64,000 nucleotides of DNA from contig NZ_LVWI01000014.1 of the NCBI RefSeq assembly GCF_001909055.1, positions 62,001 to 126,000 of the forward strand, in the 5' to 3' direction. This DNA comes from Paenibacillus helianthi. GTDB lineage: Bacteria > Bacillota > Bacilli > Paenibacillales > Paenibacillaceae. The position numbers and the translations under genes were made by a program. How positions within the stretch are numbered: position 1 is the first letter of the stretch; each line of letters begins with the position of its first letter. Below the pieces are notes generated by a model that was given only the letters and a program-made list of their open reading frames with translations, had not been told where the DNA came from and did not search any database. Positions 8,847 through 16,759 of the stretch are shown one piece after another.

Positions 8847-10199
8847 TTATTTTACTTTATCCAGTGCCGCCTGGGCGGTTTGCTGTGCCTCTTTCAGAGC
8901 CTCTGCCGCCGGAATATTCTCAATCTGCACCTTGTCCGCAGCGATGGTCAGCGCATCGTTGATTTTGCCGCCGGTAGGGTCCTGGAAGGGGGCAGAGGCG
9001 TGCGAGGCCTGCATCAATGGAATTTTGATCTGCGGATGGGTCTTACTGAACGAGATGAATGCCGGATCTTTGAGCGCAGACTGGCGGACGGAAATATATC
9101 CGGTGTTAATCGACCAGAAGGCAGTATTCTCGGAGTTCGTGAAGTAGCTCAGCCATTTCATCGCTGCTTGTCTCTCGGCATCTCCGGCCTTGGCGGGAAT
9201 ACCGACCATAATCGCCTGTGCCACCGGCTTGCCTTCGCCAGCCCCGGCCCAGCCCGGCTGCTCCATGGCTGAGACGATGCTGAAATCGAGATCGCCCTGG
9301 TCGCCGCTGGAGCCGATGTATCCGGCTGCTTGGCCCTTCATTACATCGTCAATGGTCTTGTACCAGTACTCCCAGCCTTGGCCGCCAGAGTGAATGCGCA
9401 TGGTCTTGTCCTCATGAATCCATTTGCGGAACAGGTCCCAGGTTTCGATCCACTCAGGCGAGTCGATGGTTACCTTTGTGCCGTCTTCACTAAGAATGCT
9501 CCCGCCTTTGCTGAGTACGGCATCGATCATATTGCCCGAGCCCCACATGGGCTCCCAGCCGAAGAAGGTGGTTTTGCCGCCTTCTTTGACAGCCATTTTC
9601 TCAGCGGCTGCGGCCAGATCCTCCCAGGTTTTCAGCTGGCTGGCGTCGATGCCGCTTTTCTCGAAGGCATCCTTGCGGTAGTACATAACCTGGGTCGTTC
9701 CATACATGGGGAGGAAGTATTGCTTACCGTCAACCTGGCCCTGGTTCAGGAAGGTCTGGACAAAATCCTCTTTATGAAAATCCGGCTGCCGGGCGATCAG
9801 CTCATCCATCGGTGCGAAATAACCTTTGCGGGCCCAATCTATATTGGAGGAGAGCACAGCCGCAGGGACCTGACCGGTGGCAATAGCCGCCTGGAGCTTC
9901 CGCTCGGTTTCAGTGTAGTCTGCCTGCACAATACCTTTGACAATGACCTCCTGCTGCGAGGCGTTGAATTTCTGAATGAGCGATTCCATATTTTCACCGA
10001 GCTTGCCGCCCAGTCCATACCAGAATTCAATGGTTACCGGTTTGCTTTGGGCTGGAGGGGCTTCTACGGCAGGGGCTGCGGATGCTCCGCTTGCCTCCGT
10101 AACCTTATCTGAAGCAGTATTTCCGCTGCAAGCCGTGAGTAATGAGAAACCGGCAATCATGGATACCCAAGGCAACCTTTTTAATACGTTCATCATCAT
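8847..10199 (-). CDS. Solute-binding lipoprotein, UgpB/family 1
   Basis: 450 residues. Lipobox LTAC with Cys24, then an Ala/Pro-rich linker. The mature part begins TIEFWYGLGGKLGE, very like UgpB (sn-glycerol-3-phosphate binding); the hinge region MYYRKDAFEKSGID is the family 1 hallmark. Encoded after both permeases in the order permease A, permease E, binding protein. Ligand could be glycerol-3-phosphate, a glycerophosphodiester or a sugar. Confidence 0.85.
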   Translation of the reverse strand: MMMNVLKRLPWVSMIAGFSLLTACSGNTASDKVTEASGASAAPAVEAPPAQSKPVTIEFWYGLGGKLGENMESLIQKFNASQQEVIVKGIVQADYTETERKLQAAIATGQVPAAVLSSNIDWARKGYFAPMDELIARQPDFHKEDFVQTFLNQGQVDGKQYFLPMYGTTQVMYYRKDAFEKSGIDASQLKTWEDLAAAAEKMAVKEGGKTTFFGWEPMWGSGNMIDAVLSKGGSILSEDGTKVTIDSPEWIETWDLFRKWIHEDKTMRIHSGGQGWEYWYKTIDDVMKGQAAGYIGSSGDQGDLDFSIVSAMEQPGWAGAGEGKPVAQAIMVGIPAKAGDAERQAAMKWLSYFTNSENTAFWSINTGYISVRQSALKDPAFISFSKTHPQIKIPLMQASHASAPFQDPTGGKINDALTIAADKVQIENIPAAEALKEAQQTAQAALDKVK

Positions 10200-10227
10200 T
10201 CTCCTCTTTGTTTGGAAATGTAAGATT

Positions 10228-11070
10228 TCAGCCTTTACTTGCGCCTGCGGTCATATTGACACTTTGCATAATCGTTTTTTGCGCCAGCAGGAAGACAAGC
10301 AGCAGCGGGGCGATGGTGAAGGCGCTGGCGGCCATGATTAGCGGCCATTGTAATCCGTATGCACCCCCTTCCACGAAAAAGCTGCGCAGGCCGGCCGAGA
10401 CCAGCTGGAGGTCAGGGTCTTTGGTAATCAGCATTGGCCAGAAATAATTGTTGTATTGTTCAATGAAGGTAATCAGTGCCAGCACGGCAAAGGAAGATCT
10501 CGTAACCGGTACAAGCACCGTCCACAGAATCCGCATATGCGAGGCGCCATCCACTTCACCAGCCTCCACCAGCTCATGGGATACTTGAAGGAAAGCCTGT
10601 CTAATCAGAAAGATCGAGAAGATACTTACACAATTGGAAAGAATCAGACCGGCATACGAATTCAGCAGATGCAGCTCGGACAGCACCAGGTAGCCGGGCA
10701 GGTACACTGCTGTAGCCGGCACCATATATCCAAACAGAATTATGCCGGCAAAAAGCCCCTTTAGGCGGAATTTCATATGCGTCAGCGCATAAGCCATCAT
10801 ACCGGAATTGATGATCTGCAGAATGACGATGGAAGTGGCGACAACAATGCTGTTGCCCATGTACCTTGCGAACGGCGCTTCATTCCATGCTGCGGCAAAA
10901 TTGCCCCAGAGCGGCACTTCGGGCCAGAGCGTAGGCGGAGTGCGCCAGATTTCATCATTTGTTTTCAGCGCGCTGGTAGCCATCCAGTAGAACGGGAAAG
11001 CCATCAGCAAGGCAAGCGCGGCAAAAAAAAGATGGCGGGCCGGTCCGCCCAGCCGTGTGAGCATACGCAA
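10228..11070 (-). CDS. ABC permease, UgpE type
   Basis: 280 residues with six membrane segments and the EAA loop EAGEVDGASHMRI. An ATG at 11097 has no ribosome site, but AAAAGGAGGTC inside that extension is 9 bases from TTG 11070, so the shorter form is chosen. That length equals typical UgpE (about 280). Lies about 30 bases after its partner permease. Confidence 0.85.
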   Translation of the reverse strand: MRMLTRLGGPARHLFFAALALLMAFPFYWMATSALKTNDEIWRTPPTLWPEVPLWGNFAAAWNEAPFARYMGNSIVVATSIVILQIINSGMMAYALTHMKFRLKGLFAGIILFGYMVPATAVYLPGYLVLSELHLLNSYAGLILSNCVSIFSIFLIRQAFLQVSHELVEAGEVDGASHMRILWTVLVPVTRSSFAVLALITFIEQYNNYFWPMLITKDPDLQLVSAGLRSFFVEGGAYGLQWPLIMAASAFTIAPLLLVFLLAQKTIMQSVNMTAGASKG

Positions 11071-11102
11071 GCGTTGTGACCTCCTTTTCGGGTACATTTG
11101 GA

Positions 11103-11984
11103 TTATTGATAGTGCGTAGTCCGCTTACTGACGCCAAAAGAAAATACGGATAGCAGCATGCAGATGACGATAAGAACGACAGCTACAGAGGAAGCCTCAC
11201 CGATTTGGAAGGATTCGAAGGCGGACTGATAATACAGATACAGCAGCGTACGGGTGGAGCCGGAAGGGCCGCCCTGGGTCAGGACGTTGATCTGATCGTA
11301 GGCCTGAAGCGCCTGGATCAGCTGCACCACGAACAGAAACAGGGTAGTTGGGGAGATCAGCGGCAGCGTGATGCGAAAGAACTTTTGCGCCGCGCTTGCG
11401 CCATCAAGCTCCCCGGCTTCAAGCAGGTCTGAAGGCACATTTCTTAGCGCCACCAGATAGAAAATCATCGCCCAGCCTACCGATTTCCAGATGGTTACAA
11501 GCAGCACACCAATTAGCGCCCATTTGGGGTCCTGCAGCCAGCCTATTTGTTCTAGTCCAAGGAAATCCAGCACCGTATTGGCAAGTCCGACCTCAGGCTC
11601 ATAGATCCACGACCACACAATAGATACGGCAACGGTCGGCGTGACCCATGGGGAGAACAGCAGTACCTGATAGAGCGAGGAGCCCTTCAGCTTGCGGTTC
11701 ATCAGCAGCGCAAGACCAAGCCCCAGCAGGATGATCGGCAACACACTGCCAGCACAGAACAGCACGGTAACTCTCAGCGCTTTGTAAAAGGCCGGGTTGC
11801 TAAAGAGATCGAGGTAATTTTGCAGTCCGACAAAGGTTTTCTCCGGGCTCATAAAGTCCCATTCCGTGAAGCTGAGATACAGCACATACAGCAGCGGCGC
11901 CAGCCAGAATAGAACGAAGGGTACCATCGCCGGCAGCGTGAACAGTACGGGCTTCAAACCATTAACAACCTTTGAGCGTGTCAT
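11103..11984 (-). CDS. ABC permease, UgpA type
   Basis: About 293 residues from ATG 11984; GTG 12011 and ATG 12008 are alternatives but would leave an almost leaderless mRNA given the promoter at 12026-12054. Six membrane segments, and the coupling loop EAGELDGASAAQKF. First gene of the minus-strand unit, which has no ATPase of its own and must borrow one. Confidence 0.84.
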   Translation of the reverse strand: MTRSKVVNGLKPVLFTLPAMVPFVLFWLAPLLYVLYLSFTEWDFMSPEKTFVGLQNYLDLFSNPAFYKALRVTVLFCAGSVLPIILLGLGLALLMNRKLKGSSLYQVLLFSPWVTPTVAVSIVWSWIYEPEVGLANTVLDFLGLEQIGWLQDPKWALIGVLLVTIWKSVGWAMIFYLVALRNVPSDLLEAGELDGASAAQKFFRITLPLISPTTLFLFVVQLIQALQAYDQINVLTQGGPSGSTRTLLYLYYQSAFESFQIGEASSVAVVLIVICMLLSVFSFGVSKRTTHYQ

Positions 11985-12025
11985 TGTTGTTCCAATACCC
12001 CATTCCATCACTTATGTTTTGCGGT

Positions 12026-12054
12026 ATAATGCAGAGGAAAGCTCCTCTGTTCAA
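12026..12054 (-). promoter_or_regulatory. Promoter of the Ugp-like operon with operator-like spacer
   Basis: On the minus strand TTGAAC (12054-12049), a 17-base spacer and CATTAT (12031-12026) form a good sigma-A promoter. The whole spacer is an inverted repeat: CAGAGGA at 12032-12038 and TCCTCTG at 12043-12049. A repressor bound here would block RNA polymerase. The divergent GbsR-type gene is the obvious candidate. Confidence 0.6.
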
Positions 12055-12205
12055 AAAAAATTGTACACTCAGAAGCGAAGCTTGTGGTCAAGCGGAAGTA
12101 AAGTTCGTTCGGAAATTGTGTAAAATTTGCAGAAAGGCTGCCGTGAAGCTTCAGTTTTGTGTAATGTAGAGAGAACAATTCTAATAAGAGTGAAGGTGCA
12201 GCGAG

Positions 12206-12772
12206 ATGAAACAGGCCGCATTTGGCGAGGATAACCCGCATTTATCCCCACGGGAGCAATTGTTGCGCGGGGTGATTGATGCGATAGCACAAACGATGGA
12301 TTTGTATGGAGCAAATTATTCTTTCGGGCAGCTCTACGGGATTATGTTCTTTGAGGACAAGCCGATGACGCTGGAGGAAATGAAGCAGGTCATGAATATG
12401 AGCAAAAGCAATATGAGCTACGGCGTCCGCTCCCTGATCGCTTCACGGATGGTGACTAAGCTGGACGAGAAACGCGAGCGGAAGGATCTTTACGCCGCTG
12501 AGACAGATTTCTTTCAGGCGTTCAAAAACTTTTTCACCCTGAAGCTTCAGCGGGAGATCGATGTGATGCAGCAGGCGATGGGTTCAGCGATGCCTGAGCT
12601 CCAGGCGCTGATTGACGCAGCAGACACTCCCGAAGAAGAGCGGGAAGCTTGCCTGCGGGATCTGGACAAGCTACGGCATGCAGTAGAGTATTACGCCTGG
12701 CTGCAGCGGTTTGTGTCCGGGCTGGAGGAAGGTGAACTCTTTGGCGGGGCCGGACTGCCCGGCAGGGAGTAG
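12206..12772 (+). CDS. GbsR/MarR-type transcriptional regulator
   Basis: 188 residues. The winged-helix region LYGIMFFEDKPMTLEEMKQV, followed by MSKSNMSYGVRSL and KRERKDLY, matches the GbsR/OpcR class of choline or glycine-betaine-responsive repressors (B. subtilis GbsR is about 180 residues). The C-terminal half is helical, for dimerisation. No gbsAB or opu genes are nearby. Instead it is divergent from the UgpAEB-like importer, so it probably controls that, perhaps in response to a related quaternary amine or glycerophospho-compound (inference). Confidence 0.8.
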   Translation: MKQAAFGEDNPHLSPREQLLRGVIDAIAQTMDLYGANYSFGQLYGIMFFEDKPMTLEEMKQVMNMSKSNMSYGVRSLIASRMVTKLDEKRERKDLYAAETDFFQAFKNFFTLKLQREIDVMQQAMGSAMPELQALIDAADTPEEEREACLRDLDKLRHAVEYYAWLQRFVSGLEEGELFGGAGLPGRE

Positions 12773-12783
12773 GGGCTGAGGCG

Positions 12784-12930
12784 GTTCCATTGGATGGACT
12801 GGATATCTAAATTCTGAAGCTGCTGGAAGAGAACGGAAGACTGCCCCACGAAGAGGTTGGCAAGCTGCTGCATATCCCGTGGCCCTAGGTGCGTCAACGA
12901 GCCGGCAAGCTGGATCGAAAATCTACTATA
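12784..12930 (+). pseudogene. Lrp/AsnC regulator remnant
   Basis: Conceptual translation reads LDGLDI, stop, ILKLLEENGRLPHEEVGKLL, then HIPWP, stop, VRQRAGKLD. This is the N-terminal helix-turn-helix of the Lrp/AsnC family with in-frame stops at 12808 (TAA) and 12886 (TAG). Nothing of the ligand-binding domain remains. Confidence 0.6.
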
Positions 12931-13081
12931 TATGAAGATGGGTTTCATATATATGAAGAGAGGATGGTGGAGTGTGCAGCAGAAACCTGGTGTGAATTCG
13001 GGGTATATGATCGGCGTTGCGTTGTGGTCTGTGTGGAAAGTCGGTGACACATTCATGATTCAAATATCTGTGACCATGTAA

Positions 13082-13336
13082 GCAATCGGCTACACGGCCT
13101 ATATCTGGTTGCTAAAAAACGCGTCCCTGGCTTCGACCTACGCCTTTGTCAACCCGGTAGTCGCTGTCATCTTGGGCTGGGCTATGGGGGGTGAACAACT
13201 TACCGTGAACACGTTGGCTGCTGCCGTTATCATTATCGCGGCCGTAGTTTTGGTGACCCTATTCCGCGGCAGGCCGCAAAAGACAGGAACTCAAGCAGCG
13301 CTTGATATACAAAATCAGCAGCAGTCGATACACTGA
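13082..13336 (+). pseudogene. EamA/DMT-family transporter, C-terminal remnant
   Basis: Reads AIGYTAYIWLLKNAS, then STYAFVNPVVAVILGWAMGG and a final hydrophobic helix, the characteristic end of drug/metabolite transporters. An in-frame TAA at 13079 lies just upstream and the first eight helices are missing. Between this and the Lrp remnant I see no recognisable coding sequence, only a 14-bp palindrome TTCATATATATGAA at 12944-12957. Confidence 0.7.
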
Positions 13337-13363
13337 GGACATCACAGCCGAAGGGGTGGTAGC

Positions 13364-14143
13364 ATGTTCGATATGCTAAAGACAGGCAGGAATATCGTTA
13401 GATTAAGAGGAGCCGCAGGACTTACGCAAATGGGGCTCGCGGATAAGCTGGGGATTAGCTATCAGGCGGTCAGCAATTGGGAGAGAGGCGCAAGCATGCC
13501 TGATATCTCCAAGCTCCCGGAGCTGGCGGAAATCTTCAATGTCGGCATCGACGAGATTCTGGGTGAAGGGAAGGGAACCCGGTTCATCGGGAGTGTGCTG
13601 GACAACACAACGGAGGATTATTTCCAGCAGAATGCCGTATCCGCCGTAGAGCTTTCGGAGATTGCGCCGTTACTTCAATCAGAGCAGATCGGTGAGGCTT
13701 TTGAGCATGTAAAAGAGAGTGCGGCTGTCAGCGATCTCCTCGCACTCGCTCCTTTTCTCAGTGAGGAATTACTAGATGAATGTGCGAAGCAGGCTTTTGA
13801 AAAAGAAGGCGCAGGAGCGCTGCCGCCGCTCGCTCCGTTTATCAGCGAGGAGATGCTGGATGAACTCGCCAAGGAGATTCTGGCTAAAGAGGGATCAAAA
13901 GCGCTGCCGCCACTCGCTCCGTTTATCAGCGAGGAGACGCTGGATGAACTCGCCAAGGAGATTCTGGCTAAAGAGGGATCAAAAGCGCTGCCGCCGCTCG
14001 CTCCGTTTATCAGCGAGGAGATGCTGGATGAACTCGCCAAGGAGGTCCTCGCCAAAGAAGGCGCAAAAGCGCTGCCGCCCTTGGCTCCATTTATCAGCGA
14101 GGGGATACTCAGCGAATGGAGTGCCCGAGCGTTCGCCAAATGA
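13364..14143 (+). CDS. XRE-family helix-turn-helix protein with tandem repeats
   Basis: 259 residues. Residues 1-68 are a Cro/C1-type HTH (LTQMGLADKLGISYQAVSNW, then DISKLPELAEIF). From about residue 96 the protein is six 28-residue units of the form LPPLAPFISEEMLDELAKEI plus AKEGSKA; the first two are diverged and the last is incomplete. Each unit predicts as a short helical hairpin, so the tail may be a solenoid for protein contacts. The HTH is intact, so DNA binding is likely; target unknown. Similar repeat tails occur in Firmicute XRE proteins without known function. Confidence 0.75.
   Translation: MFDMLKTGRNIVRLRGAAGLTQMGLADKLGISYQAVSNWERGASMPDISKLPELAEIFNVGIDEILGEGKGTRFIGSVLDNTTEDYFQQNAVSAVELSEIAPLLQSEQIGEAFEHVKESAAVSDLLALAPFLSEELLDECAKQAFEKEGAGALPPLAPFISEEMLDELAKEILAKEGSKALPPLAPFISEETLDELAKEILAKEGSKALPPLAPFISEEMLDELAKEVLAKEGAKALPPLAPFISEGILSEWSARAFAK
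13649..14140 (+). repeat. 84-bp coding tandem repeat
   Basis: Unit starts at 13649, 13733, 13817, 13901, 13985 and 14069, all exactly 84 bp apart. Units 3-5 are nearly identical at DNA level, including silent positions, which indicates recent duplication or gene conversion; unit 1 is recognisable only by protein pattern. Confidence 0.9.
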
Positions 14144-14203
14144 CCGATGTCCGCTGCAGTGCAGGGGGTGCCCGATATCGCCTCCGCATCGTCTAACAGC
14201 CCC

Positions 14204-14258
14204 AACCCAAAACCGGCTATGCTGTCCCGATAAGGACGGCATAGCCGGTTTTGGGTTT
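14204..14258. terminator. Bidirectional terminator between convergent genes
   Basis: A 19-bp arm beginning AACCCAAAACCGGC at 14204 pairs with its complement ending at about 14257, with a further GTCC/GGAC inside. It lies between the convergent XRE and GH36 genes. Confidence 0.8.
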
Positions 14259-14285
14259 CACCAATAATATACTTTTCTGTACCTG

Positions 14286-16478
14286 TTATTCTTCCACAGC
14301 CACAAAGTGGAACAGCTTGCTCTGGAAGTCGCCGTGCAGCTCCGGCAGGAGCAGTCCGGCATACATCAGCCGGTCGCCGCCATATACGTCGCCGGTTTCC
14401 TTCAACATATAGTCCTTCTCCGGGTCCAGCCCCTGAAGGCGTAGGCGCGGGCGGTTCGTATTCGGACTGGCCAGTACGCGGAAGTAGCCTGCCAGTGCTT
14501 CGGTCCGGCCTTCATTTACGAACATCCAGGCCGTTTCATTACCTTCAAACGGCGATAGGAGCCGGTACATGTCGCCTTGCTGGACAAGGGAACGGATTTC
14601 CTTGTAAAAGGCGACCTGGGCAGCCGCTTCCGCCTGTTCCTCTGGCGTGAATTGGGTCAGATCCAGCTCATAACCGAAGTTACCGGACATCGCCACGTCG
14701 CCGCGCATCGCAAGCGAGGTGTTGCGGTGCACCTGATGGTTCGGAACTGCCGAGATATGGGAGCCCATGCTGCTGGCCGGATAGACGATGCTGGTACCGT
14801 ACTGGATTTTGAGGCGTTCCACGGCATCGGTGTCATCGCTGGTCCAGGTCTGCGGCATGTAATGAAAAATGCCGGGATCAAATCTGCCGCCGCCGCCGGA
14901 GCAGCTCTCGAACAATACATGCGGGAATTTGGAGGTGATTTCCTCCATTACCCGGTACAGCCCCAGCATATAGCGGTGAGCCGTTTCTCCCTGGCGCTCA
15001 GGCGGCAGGGCAGCGGAGCCGATCTCAGTCATATGCCGGTTCATATCCCATTTGACATAGGTGATTGGGGCTGATGCCAGCACAGTGCTGACCGATTCGA
15101 TGATATAATCGCATACCTCCTGGCGCGACAGATCCAGAATCAGCTGATTTCGGGCCTGACTGCGTCTGCGGTCTTGTACATGCAGGCACCAGTCCGGGTG
15201 AGCACGGTACAGATCGCTGTCCGGCGATACCATCTCCGGCTCGAACCAGAGGCCGAACTGCATCCCGAGCCGCCGGACCCGTTCCACCAGATCGGGCAGA
15301 CCCTGCGGCAGCTTGCGGGTATCCACGAACCAGTCGCCCAGTGATGTAGTGTCGTCGTCGCGGCGGCCGAACCAGCCGTCATCCAGCACGAACAGCTCGA
15401 TGCCCAGCGCTTTGCCGGCACGGGCGATATCTTCGATTTTGTCAGCATCGAAGTCAAAATAAGTAGCTTCCCAGTTGTTAATCAGCACTGGACGGGGCTC
15501 GTCGCGGTACAGTCCCCGCGCCAGGCGGGTCCGGTACAGCCGATGGTAGGTCCGGGACATGCCGCCGATGCCCTGGTCGGAATAGACGAGCACCGCTTCG
15601 GGCGTCTGGAAGCTCTCGCCGGGCGCAAGCAGCCAGCGGAATCCAAACGGGTTGATGCCCATCGTTACGCGTGTAGTTCCATATTGGTCCACATCGGCAT
15701 TCGCGCTGAAGCTGCCGCTGTAGACCAGGCTGAAACCGTAAGCCTCTCCGCTGTCCTCCACAGTCTGCGGGGACAGCAGGGCCAGGAACGGATTCTGCTG
15801 ATGGCTGCTGGCGCCGCGTTTGCTGTCAATGCCCTGCCGTCCATTGTGCAGAGGGGCGCGAACGAGATGGCGTTCGCGGGCCCAGGACCCGGACAGCTGG
15901 ATCAGCTCATAATTGTCATGCGGGAAATCGAGCGCTACCGATAAGGCGCGGTTCAGCTTCAGCGGTCCGCTGCCGGTATTTGTGAGCTGTGCAGAGCGGA
16001 TGATGGAATCGAAGCCCTTCAGTATGCTATAGGACAGCACGGCACGCACGCCTGCTGCGGTATCCTCCAGTACAAGCTGCAGCGTTTCCGCTTCATCGCC
16101 GCTTTCCGCATATACGGCTGGCAACCCCTCCAGTGCAGGTTTACCCTTGAGAATGCTATGGGATACATAGGTGAGTTCCGTTACAGTCGAGCCGTTCAGC
16201 AGCTCAGTCTCATAGGCAGGCTCCCGGAAGTCCCCTGAGCCATACCCGGGATATTCCTGGGGGAGCGTGTCCAGGGAGAAAGCTGGCTCCTTGGGATCAA
16301 CCGTACTGCTGAAGCCCATGGCTCCGGGACCGTACAAATCGGATAGGGCAGCGCCACGGATTTTTCGGCCCCAGTGCAGATGCACGGGATAGGCGCCGCG
16401 GACAAGGCCGAATACATAGCTGGTATTTGCAGTTTGCAGATGAAAGACTTGATGCTCGGCATCGTAAATGATGGACAA
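14286..16478 (-). CDS. GH36 alpha-galactosidase
   Basis: 730 residues when started at TTG 16478, seven bases after AGGAGGT; the longer open frame to 16586 has no ribosome site. GH36 hallmarks: LFVLDDGWFGRRDDD, the nucleophile in YVKWDMNRH, CSGGGGRFDPG and the acid/base in WTSDDTDA. No signal peptide, so it is intracellular and hydrolyses alpha-1,6-galactosides such as melibiose or raffinose after import. It is a single-gene unit; the importer may be elsewhere. Confidence 0.95.
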   Translation of the reverse strand: MSIIYDAEHQVFHLQTANTSYVFGLVRGAYPVHLHWGRKIRGAALSDLYGPGAMGFSSTVDPKEPAFSLDTLPQEYPGYGSGDFREPAYETELLNGSTVTELTYVSHSILKGKPALEGLPAVYAESGDEAETLQLVLEDTAAGVRAVLSYSILKGFDSIIRSAQLTNTGSGPLKLNRALSVALDFPHDNYELIQLSGSWARERHLVRAPLHNGRQGIDSKRGASSHQQNPFLALLSPQTVEDSGEAYGFSLVYSGSFSANADVDQYGTTRVTMGINPFGFRWLLAPGESFQTPEAVLVYSDQGIGGMSRTYHRLYRTRLARGLYRDEPRPVLINNWEATYFDFDADKIEDIARAGKALGIELFVLDDGWFGRRDDDTTSLGDWFVDTRKLPQGLPDLVERVRRLGMQFGLWFEPEMVSPDSDLYRAHPDWCLHVQDRRRSQARNQLILDLSRQEVCDYIIESVSTVLASAPITYVKWDMNRHMTEIGSAALPPERQGETAHRYMLGLYRVMEEITSKFPHVLFESCSGGGGRFDPGIFHYMPQTWTSDDTDAVERLKIQYGTSIVYPASSMGSHISAVPNHQVHRNTSLAMRGDVAMSGNFGYELDLTQFTPEEQAEAAAQVAFYKEIRSLVQQGDMYRLLSPFEGNETAWMFVNEGRTEALAGYFRVLASPNTNRPRLRLQGLDPEKDYMLKETGDVYGGDRLMYAGLLLPELHGDFQSKLFHFVAVEE

Positions 16479-16572
16479 GGTAACAACCTCCTGGGATGTC
16501 TGCAGATTTAGAGTGGCGGATGCAGGGACGCATGATATACGCATCAGAATATAGATCATAATGTAAGCATGC

Positions 16573-16615
16573 CCACTGTCCGTCATAAGCCGCCATTACT
16601 GCACGCGGACAGTGG
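16573..16615 (-). promoter_or_regulatory. Inverted repeat upstream of the alpha-galactosidase gene
   Basis: CCACTGTCCG at 16573-16582 and CGGACAGTGG at 16606-16615 are perfect 10-bp arms with a 23-base loop, about 95 bases upstream of the TTG start. Either an operator or a leader hairpin. Confidence 0.5.
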
Positions 16616-16670
16616 AGAGTCAGCCTCAGTATAAGTCGGTTCAGCACCTAAATCTATGGAGAAAAGCAGA

Positions 16671-16729
16671 GTCCATATGGACGAATGTCGTTTGTTTATA
16701 AAAGAACACTACCTCTTCTTGAGAACACT
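16671..16729 (-). promoter_or_regulatory. Candidate activator sites and promoter of the alpha-galactosidase gene
   Basis: On the minus strand AGTGTTCT occurs twice, 19 bases apart (16729-16722 and 16710-16703), directly followed by TTTATAAAC, a plausible -10 with a weak -35. Paired direct repeats before a weak promoter suggest an AraC-type activator. A 12-bp palindrome GTCCATATGGAC lies at 16671-16682. Confidence 0.35.
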
Positions 16730-16759
16730 GAAGCCGTTTCTGCTCAAAAAAGCTACCTG

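Noticed and set aside
16479..16586. N-terminal extension of the alpha-galactosidase
   Set aside because: The 36 extra codons have no ribosome site and no similarity to GH36; TTG 16478 has an ideal AGGAGGT.
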